A stretch of DNA of 64,000 bases. It comes from Kalmanozyma brasiliensis GHG001. Its lineage: Eukaryota > Basidiomycota > Ustilaginomycetes > Ustilaginales. Made by a program: the position numbers and the translations under genes. Numbering within the stretch: position 1 is the first letter of the stretch; each line of letters starts with the position of its first letter. Where the stretch lies: contig NW_015961949.1 of the NCBI RefSeq assembly GCF_000497045.1, forward strand, positions 186,001 through 250,000. Direction: 5' to 3'. Shown piece after piece: positions 57,943-64,000 of this stretch. The notes under the pieces were generated by a model. That model was not told where the DNA came from, did not search any database, and saw only the letters and a program-made list of their open reading frames with translations.

Positions 57943-58376
57943 CTTTGGCCGAACTATGGAGGGTGTTTCTTGTTGAGGCTTGTCCGTCGGCAGATGGTGA
58001 TGGTCGAAAGAATGATATCCTCTAGAGTCGTAGATGCGGGGTGGATGATGCGAGCAAAGAGTCCGGGGAAGAAGATTGATTGAGGGCGACCTGAGCGCTG
58101 CGCTGATACGGACCTTGCTTCCCGAAGATCCGATGATGCGGAGATGGCCGAACCCTTGCCAATCGCGATTTGCTCCAACCCCGATCTCGCGGTTCTCCTC
58201 CACACTCCGCTCCGCACGTTGCTGCACAGTCGATGCAGGATGCGCTCACCTAAAATTAGCACACTCAGCACTCCGCATCAGCGCTTTCATCTTCATCCGT
58301 CGCTCAACCCTCGCTCTCGCTTCTTCCTTCCTCACCATAACCCATCGCTCAATCCCACCCGTGATTGTGGCCCATC
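57943..58376. other. divergent promoter region, phosphorylase / unknown gene
   Basis: 434 bp between two divergent starts. I see no confident element. Confidence 0.5.
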
Positions 58377-59510
58377 ATGGTCGACCCGGTCTCTTACGTC
58401 AAGATGTTCTTCCGCTCCGTCTTCTCCGTCTTCTCCCCCTCCACCACCACAATCTGGCAGAACAACATCGCCTACTCGATCACGCTCCACAACCCCCGAG
58501 TGCTTCTCTACCGCGGTCCCGAGTCCTATGTGACCTTTTCGATCTATGCCCAGGCATACTCTGCCGAGGCACGGAAGCAACTCGAAGGCCTCTCGTCGCG
58601 GGACATTCAGTCTGTTGTCAAGGGGACGAATGTGCAGCTGGTGCAGAAGGGGTGGATTGCCGGAGTTGTGGGATGGAATGCGGCTGGCTACCTGGGTGGT
58701 GGCGGTAAGAAGGGATGGGATGTGACTCCCGCCGGCCAAGTTGGGTGGAAGGACACGCAGGCGGAAGCGCAGGGGCTGAGCGCTAAGCAGCAGGAGGACG
58801 AGGATTATGGTGAGAAGCCGCAGTCCCGTCGCTACTCTTCCCGCGATGGTGAGGAGTACGAGATGCAATCACTCACGAAGCCCAGCCAGGAGGCGCCGCA
58901 GGAGACACGACACATCGCGCTCAAACGTAAGGAGAAAATCGACAAGCAAATCCGAGCCCAGTCGTCGACCATCGACACGGTCGACACCGACACCCAAGCC
59001 ACACGCGTGCTCGGCACGTACAAGTGTCGTATTCCCGTGGAAACGGGTGATGGCTACTTCCGATTCTGGATCACCTTCCCCTCGCCCGTCTCGCGCACAC
59101 CCTTGGCTATCGGAAGCCCCACCTTCCGTCTCTTCTCGTTCAGCCTCACCTCGGCTTCGCCTCGTGGAGCGGCACTACTCCCTGTGCCAGTGATTGTCCC
59201 CGAACTCGCCCTGCGCTCCGTCTCCCTCGCGCTGACAACCATTCTGTATGGTTTGTTCCCCGTCGCCGCCATCGTCGACAAGATCCTCCCCCGATGGGCA
59301 AGTCGTCGCTTCATCAACTGGATCTACACCCGCGTCGGTGCAAAGGGCAAGGCCGACCAGCTCAAGGAAAAGTACAAGGTGGACGAACGGGTGGGCGCTG
59401 CCAAGGAGCAGGTGAAGAAGGTACCTTTTGCGAGCGCGGGCATTCGCACGGACTGGGATATCGAGCGTGATGCGAAGCGGGGGAGGGGTGGGTGGGCGTA
59501 CCATTGGTAA
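58377..59510 (+). CDS. uncharacterised protein with C-terminal hydrophobic segments
   Basis: I do not recognise a family. The 377-residue product starts MVDPVSYVKMFFRSVFSVFS and contains an ordered N-terminal part (to about 130). A charged, polar middle follows (about 140-210, with KRKEKIDKQ). A second ordered block has YKCRIPVETGDGYFRFWITF, then a hydrophobic stretch (about 268-310, including ALTTILYGLFPVAAIVDKI) that could be one or two membrane or membrane-associated helices. The tail is basic and ends GGWAYHW. The earlier in-frame start is TTG; the first ATG is 58377, in a CATC context. The frame is long, uses codons like its neighbours, and fits neatly between promoter and convergent SAC3 (93 bp between stops), so a real gene is likely. 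Confidence 0.7.
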   Translation: MVDPVSYVKMFFRSVFSVFSPSTTTIWQNNIAYSITLHNPRVLLYRGPESYVTFSIYAQAYSAEARKQLEGLSSRDIQSVVKGTNVQLVQKGWIAGVVGWNAAGYLGGGGKKGWDVTPAGQVGWKDTQAEAQGLSAKQQEDEDYGEKPQSRRYSSRDGEEYEMQSLTKPSQEAPQETRHIALKRKEKIDKQIRAQSSTIDTVDTDTQATRVLGTYKCRIPVETGDGYFRFWITFPSPVSRTPLAIGSPTFRLFSFSLTSASPRGAALLPVPVIVPELALRSVSLALTTILYGLFPVAAIVDKILPRWASRRFINWIYTRVGAKGKADQLKEKYKVDERVGAAKEQVKKVPFASAGIRTDWDIERDAKRGRGGWAYHW

Positions 59511-59603
59511 GCGGCCGAGGATGGGGGTATAGGAAGGAGTCGTTTTGTACTCGTTGGAAAGCTGTATGATGGAATGCATTGTATTGTGTCAAAGATGCGT
59601 GAA

Positions 59604-62600
59604 TCAAATGTGTGGTGAGGAAGCGGGCGTGTCGAGGAATTGCCTTGTTCGAGCAATGAGCTCGCGAAGCTGGTTCACTTTTCCTCCTTCCCTCGTGGCC
59701 TCTTCCTGCTTGACCGGCGTGCTTGCCTCTGATCCCACACGCAGCCGCTTACTGGGCGAGATGGGGCTGGGCACCTGCTGCTCCCCTCGCCTCCTCCCTT
59801 CTGCCGCAATGCCTCTCGTTTCCGCCGCAACCTCCTCCACCGCTGCGCCACACAAAGTCGCCAGCCTCTCCGCTGCCTGTCTCCACTCTGCTTCCGATCC
59901 CTCCTTCGTTCTGATCCATACGCCGTTGAGTTTCTGCAACGAGTGCCTGAACAACCGATCCGCATGTTGTCGGAGCACCGCGTCAAGACTCTGCTGCCCC
60001 GCTTCCCGCGAAAAGGAGGAGAGCAGGCTTGAACGAAGGTGCATCCTCTCCTCCTCCTCGAGCTGGTCCAGTTGACTCAGCGCCATCTGCACCAGCCCTT
60101 CACCGCTAGGCAGGGGAAGCATGATGGTCCTAACCTCGTCGTCCTCCAACAGCGTGTCTGAGAGGCTCACCACCGTGCGCAGGATGTGGTTCGCCAGCGC
60201 GGTCAGGATGCGCAGCGCCTTACACGCCATTTCTTCCACCTTTGCATCTGGTCCAGCGGGGACGAGGGTGGAGGTGAGGTCGAAGAGCAGCGCCGAAGTT
60301 CGCGCCCACTGGTCATAGAGGTCGAGCGCAACGTCTTCCAGGCTCGCTTGGCGGCGGGTGATGGTGTAGAGGGATGGGTTGGGGGTCAGGTCCGGCATGA
60401 CCTGCGGAAGGAGGCTGGTGAGCGCGATTTCGATGGAGACGGAGGCGTCGTCGAGTGTGAGTATGCCGATGTGCTCGAATGCGTTCGATAGCGCGGGAGA
60501 GGGCTTGCTGGGAGCTGCAGACACGGCATTGGCAGAGCCTGTTTGACTACGAATGACTTTAGCTGGATCAAGCCCGAGGAGGGCAAGCGAGCTTGCTGGA
60601 CGTTGCGTTGTGACCCGGGCCGGTACTGAGTCGACGTCGGCCATTTCCACATCATCGTCCCCGTACGCCGTCGATGCGGCTGAGCAATTGGTGTCGGACT
60701 CCGCACTTCCCCAGCTGACGACGAGCAGGCGACAGGCGAGCTGACTGCTCTTCACGAGGTCGCAGCCGGCAATTTCTTCGAGCCGCTGGCGATCCTGAGC
60801 GAGCGCCTTCTGTCGTTCGACCACCGTGCCGGACCGAGCAGCCGCAGGACTCGTTTCGAAGATCACCAGCCCTGACTGTCTGTGCCCGTCTACGTCCGGC
60901 AAGATCGCATCGAGCGCGGCCTCACTGCCGTCCGACGCCGGAGTCACGTCGACCAGCTCGAGCTGCGATCCATCTGCGAGATCGATCTCTAACACGTCTC
61001 GGCCGTCTTCGCTGTTCGGGCTGCTAGATGGCGAAGTCGGCGAGAAGCCAAACTTGACCCGCAGCCAGCTCGAAGCGACGTGCTGACCAGGAGCTCCAGA
61101 GTACAGCACCACCAGACGATCCAATTCGGCCGGTCGGAAGTGCAAAAGCAGCTCCTCGACGTGATCGGCCAGCCGTTCGAGCAGCGAACCTTCCGCCCAA
61201 AGCTGGTTGCGTTGACGTCGTACCGTTGTCCACTTCTCGGTCAGATCCTCGTCGTTGTGGAGTCGGTCAGCCGTCGCGGAAGAGAGATCCTCGTGCTTGC
61301 GCTTCGTCCTTGGCGATAACGCTGAGTCACTTGGCCGCTCGCCCGTTAGCAGAGCTTGACGGATGGAAAAGACTCGTCGAATGGGGCTCGTTTCTTCCAG
61401 AATCTTCTTGTCTCGGATCTGCATCCTGATGTCTTCCAATCGCCTCTGCTGGTGAGCACGATCCCTACGTTCCTCCAGCATCTCCATCCACCGCGACCAA
61501 GCTCGCATCGCACAGCTTCTCTCCCTGAACACATGTGCCGCTGCCACCTGACTCGTCTGCTCCGCCGCTTCCACTGCACATTCTCCTGCCAAACGCTGCC
61601 AAAGCTTGTCGGTGATGCCAGACAGCAGCTGTTCTCGCGACGCAGCGCGGCGGCGAACGTCCTCTTCGTGCGCCACGCGTGTTGCGGTCTCCCTTGAGAC
61701 CGACCGGGCAAAGTCGGCTAAAAGCTGTGCGTACGCTCGATCGACGGCGTGGGTGCGCGCTGCTTCCTTCAGCTTCGCTTGAGCTGCCTTCTCGGCCTGA
61801 ACTTTGGCTGCTGCCGCTACCTGCGCTGCTGCGGTCTCTTTTGGTTTCTGACCGGTTGCCGCGAGATGGTCTTGCTTGGTCTCCGTGAGCTTGACTGCGT
61901 TCTCGGCAGGTTTTTCCGACGGCGAAGAGCCGAAGAATGATGGCATCGAGGGTGTTGCTGCTCCAGAGGCCGGTTTCGTCGGAGCACCGAAAGAGTATGA
62001 AGGTGCCGCCGCCTGCTTCGTCTTCGCAGAATTTTCTAGAGCCGCCTCTGGTGCCTTTGCGGGTGGACCGAATGAGAAGCTCGACAGCGACGGAGCTGGT
62101 TTGGCCTGCGTGTACGAGGATGCAGCGCTTGGTGCTGCTTTGTTACCGAAGAAGGAAGGTATTGAAGCCTGTTCTTGCTTAAGCTGCGTCGCATTGTTTG
62201 CAAAGGTACCGGAGCTGGGTTGACTCGCTTTGACCTCTTCGTCATCCTTCTTGCCGAAGCCGGTGAAGCCTCCGAATGGACTTGAAGCAGAAGCGGCGCC
62301 CGGCTTGGCAGAAGTCGATTCGCCGGAAGCAGCCGGCGTGAATGATGTTGCAGCAGCTGACATCTTCGATGACGACGTGGAATCGAAAGCAAGAGACTTG
62401 CTCATGCCTGGCTGCTTTTGCTGATGTCCGAAGGTAGCCGTGTTCGCTCCTCCGAATGCTGTCGCAGGCTGCTGCTGTGCCTTGACTCCGAAGGAAGGCA
62501 TTGCGCTCGTCTGAGCTGCGAAAGACGGTGTCATTCTTGGCCTTGTCGCCGTGCCTTGACCCACTTGTGTAGAGGGCAGCATCGCGCTAGCGCCTGACGC

Positions 62601-64000
62601 CCGACCATCAACCACGTCGGCGCTAGAGAAAGACCCACGTTTGGCCTCAACAAGGCTGGTGCTGAAAGGCGTCACCAGCGGCTTGTCCTCGTTGAGAACC
62701 GCGCTGCGGTGGATCTTGACGCCCACCGGTTCATCCGCTTCGAACTCGAGCTCCAAGCCCAGGTGCGTTGCCATAGCGATGACCTGTTCCGCCGAATCCA
62801 TTTTGAGCACGTGCTGGATGCTCTCGATCGGCATAGCTCGATGCTGCGCCATGTACGCCTTGGACATGGCTTTGAGCGCACCGATGCGCACCGAGCTGAA
62901 CGAGTTCTCGGCAAGACAGGCCATGAGGTAGTTGGCGCTCGGCTTGCGCAGTTCGGCGAAGAACTTGGAGAAGAAGTTGAGCGTCGCCTCGGTGTTTCGC
63001 GGCTGTCCGCGCTTTTCGAGGTTGTTGGAACGTTGCGCCAGCTGGCGCAGATTGATTGCGGTTTGCACGAGAGGCGAGCGGAAGATGTTGCCGGGAAGAA
63101 TTTCGGCCTCGCGCAGCGTCTCGGGGTCGCGCAAGTGAAGCAGAAGGTTGTAGGCGCGGAACTCAGCTTCGTTCGGAGAAGCTTGTTGAGTACCCTTGCC
63201 AGCGACGCTGGAAGAGAGCTTGCGCCGATGGTCATCATAGAATTCGATGAGACTGCGCATCGTCTTGCGCAGCTGCTCGAGCTCTTGCTGCTCACTCCAG
63301 CCTTCCGCACCAGGTCCACCTCTCCAGTGGAGGCAGAGTATGTGATACCGTGCGATACGTTCGTGGCATTCGATCGCTATTGGGCCGCCTTCACTCTGAA
63401 CGATAAAGTCTTGACGCACTGCTCGTGTGCGGTTCCAAAGAAAGCCTTGCACTTGCGTGAATCTCGGGTCGTTGGGGTCAGCGGGCAAGAGATCGTGGAA
63501 GAGATAGTCCAGCGTGCGCTTGAGAACCGGAGGGGGTCGGACGTCTTCTGGCAATGGCAATTCTCGACCTGCCGCCGGACGTCGATAGATCTTGACAGCG
63601 ATGCGAGGGTCGACCCGGTCCGTGCCTGGGTACAGTTCGAGCGGATCGAGCTCCTTTTGGAACTCGCGTTCCTCGCGTTCGAACTCGGGACACATGTCCT
63701 CACATGTTCCGACGAGCTTCACCGCCAAAGCGAGGTCTGTGGGCTTGTCGGGATCCGGAAGGATGCCGGATTTGATGTAGGCGTTTCGGAGCGCTTCTCT
63801 GCCGCCTTTCATCTGGAGAAAGCGGTTGCCGACCTTAGGAGCATCTTCGAAGCGCTTCTTGCGCAACGCGTCCTCGTCTTCTGCCTTGTTGTCGTTGAAC
63901 ATTCCTGCGCCAGGATCTGGTGTCGACGTGCCGTTGCGATCTTTGCGGAGAAAGTTGGAGAAGGAGCTGGTCGGTGCAGCGGATGGAGCCGCAGGTGTAT
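59604..64000 (-). CDS. SAC3: TREX-2 mRNA export scaffold Sac3/GANP (5' end outside the window)
   Basis: Scaffold of the TREX-2 complex that links transcription to export at nuclear pores. From the first visible ATG (63902) there are 1432 codons, but the frame continues without a stop to the window edge, so the gene is 5' partial. The Sac3 core starts with VGTCEDMCPEFEREEREFQ and includes KRTLDYLFHDLL, FLWNRTRAVRQDFIVQ and IECHERIARYHILCLH, followed by the winged-helix PCI part. An FG-rich low-complexity region follows (about 61,890-62,540), with SFG, AFGG, GFG and SFSFG motifs. Next is the CID-like helix around FRERSCAMRAWSRWMEM, expected to bind Cdc31 and Sus1. A long C-terminal GANP-like region ends in a basic tail. 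Intronless in the visible part. Confidence 0.93.
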   Translation of the reverse strand, partial: TPAAPSAAPTSSFSNFLRKDRNGTSTPDPGAGMFNDNKAEDEDALRKKRFEDAPKVGNRFLQMKGGREALRNAYIKSGILPDPDKPTDLALAVKLVGTCEDMCPEFEREEREFQKELDPLELYPGTDRVDPRIAVKIYRRPAAGRELPLPEDVRPPPVLKRTLDYLFHDLLPADPNDPRFTQVQGFLWNRTRAVRQDFIVQSEGGPIAIECHERIARYHILCLHWRGGPGAEGWSEQQELEQLRKTMRSLIEFYDDHRRKLSSSVAGKGTQQASPNEAEFRAYNLLLHLRDPETLREAEILPGNIFRSPLVQTAINLRQLAQRSNNLEKRGQPRNTEATLNFFSKFFAELRKPSANYLMACLAENSFSSVRIGALKAMSKAYMAQHRAMPIESIQHVLKMDSAEQVIAMATHLGLELEFEADEPVGVKIHRSAVLNEDKPLVTPFSTSLVEAKRGSFSSADVVDGRASGASAMLPSTQVGQGTATRPRMTPSFAAQTSAMPSFGVKAQQQPATAFGGANTATFGHQQKQPGMSKSLAFDSTSSSKMSAAATSFTPAASGESTSAKPGAASASSPFGGFTGFGKKDDEEVKASQPSSGTFANNATQLKQEQASIPSFFGNKAAPSAASSYTQAKPAPSLSSFSFGPPAKAPEAALENSAKTKQAAAPSYSFGAPTKPASGAATPSMPSFFGSSPSEKPAENAVKLTETKQDHLAATGQKPKETAAAQVAAAAKVQAEKAAQAKLKEAARTHAVDRAYAQLLADFARSVSRETATRVAHEEDVRRRAASREQLLSGITDKLWQRLAGECAVEAAEQTSQVAAAHVFRERSCAMRAWSRWMEMLEERRDRAHQQRRLEDIRMQIRDKKILEETSPIRRVFSIRQALLTGERPSDSALSPRTKRKHEDLSSATADRLHNDEDLTEKWTTVRRQRNQLWAEGSLLERLADHVEELLLHFRPAELDRLVVLYSGAPGQHVASSWLRVKFGFSPTSPSSSPNSEDGRDVLEIDLADGSQLELVDVTPASDGSEAALDAILPDVDGHRQSGLVIFETSPAAARSGTVVERQKALAQDRQRLEEIAGCDLVKSSQLACRLLVVSWGSAESDTNCSAASTAYGDDDVEMADVDSVPARVTTQRPASSLALLGLDPAKVIRSQTGSANAVSAAPSKPSPALSNAFEHIGILTLDDASVSIEIALTSLLPQVMPDLTPNPSLYTITRRQASLEDVALDLYDQWARTSALLFDLTSTLVPAGPDAKVEEMACKALRILTALANHILRTVVSLSDTLLEDDEVRTIMLPLPSGEGLVQMALSQLDQLEEEERMHLRSSLLSSFSREAGQQSLDAVLRQHADRLFRHSLQKLNGVWIRTKEGSEAEWRQAAERLATLCGAAVEEVAAETRGIAAEGRRRGEQQVPSPISPSKRLRVGSEASTPVKQEEATREGGKVNQLRELIARTRQFLDTPASSPHI

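Overview
The window is nuclear DNA of a fungus, most likely a basidiomycete smut (Ustilaginomycotina). Genes are dense, mostly uninterrupted reading frames with ordinary eukaryotic start contexts. Intergenic gaps are usually 0.1-1.5 kb, and the few introns recognised are short (74-84 nt) with GTAAG-type donors and CTGAC-like branch points. The protein set is eukaryotic housekeeping: topoisomerase II, Chk1, Cdc6, COP9 signalosome, clathrin adaptor, p24, prohibitin, Sac3. The smut assignment is inferred from gene structure, base composition and protein character; no species can be named from the sequence alone.

Layout. 0.1-5.7 kb: AP-1 mu adaptin, phenolic acid decarboxylase, CFD1 and a single-pass membrane protein. 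5.7-10.6 kb: a large stretch with no gene I can support. 10.6-22.6 kb: p24-alpha cargo receptor, CLC chloride transporter, PPIL4-type cyclophilin-RRM protein, Kes1-type oxysterol-binding protein, CHK1 and CSN7. 22.7-32.8 kb: SLC44/CTL-like transporter, MGE1, PAB1 and PNO1. 32.9-42.2 kb: CDC6, a KEN-box protein with an unresolved 3' exon, MDV1 and CHS7. 42.2-52 kb: asparagine synthetase domain protein, TBC RabGAP and TOP2. 52.9-64 kb: mitochondrial seryl-tRNA synthetase fused to a FLILHELTA membrane domain, PHB1, a four-exon nucleoside (uridine) phosphorylase, an unknown protein and SAC3, which runs off the right edge.

There is no operon or obvious metabolic cluster. Many neighbours are convergent with 56-350 bp between stops (CHS7/ASNSD1, PHB1/uridine phosphorylase, unknown/SAC3, CSN7/CTL, TBC/TOP2) or divergent with shared promoters (PAD/CFD1, CHK1/CSN7, CTL/MGE1, ASNSD1/TBC, SerRS/PHB1, phosphorylase/unknown). 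Mitochondrial functions recur (MGE1, MDV1, SerRS fusion, PHB1), as do cell-cycle and chromosome functions (CHK1, CDC6, KEN-box protein, TOP2), but they are interspersed.

The most unusual observations are: (1) one uninterrupted 815-codon frame joining a complete mitochondrial SerRS to a FLILHELTA-family membrane domain; (2) an A-rich 5' leader with a predicted intron upstream of PAB1, resembling known PABP autoregulatory leaders; (3) CDC6 and an adjacent KEN-box protein, both with ACGCG-type sites upstream; (4) the roughly 4.9 kb gene-free interval; and (5) FG-type repeats placed after, not before, the Sac3 core.
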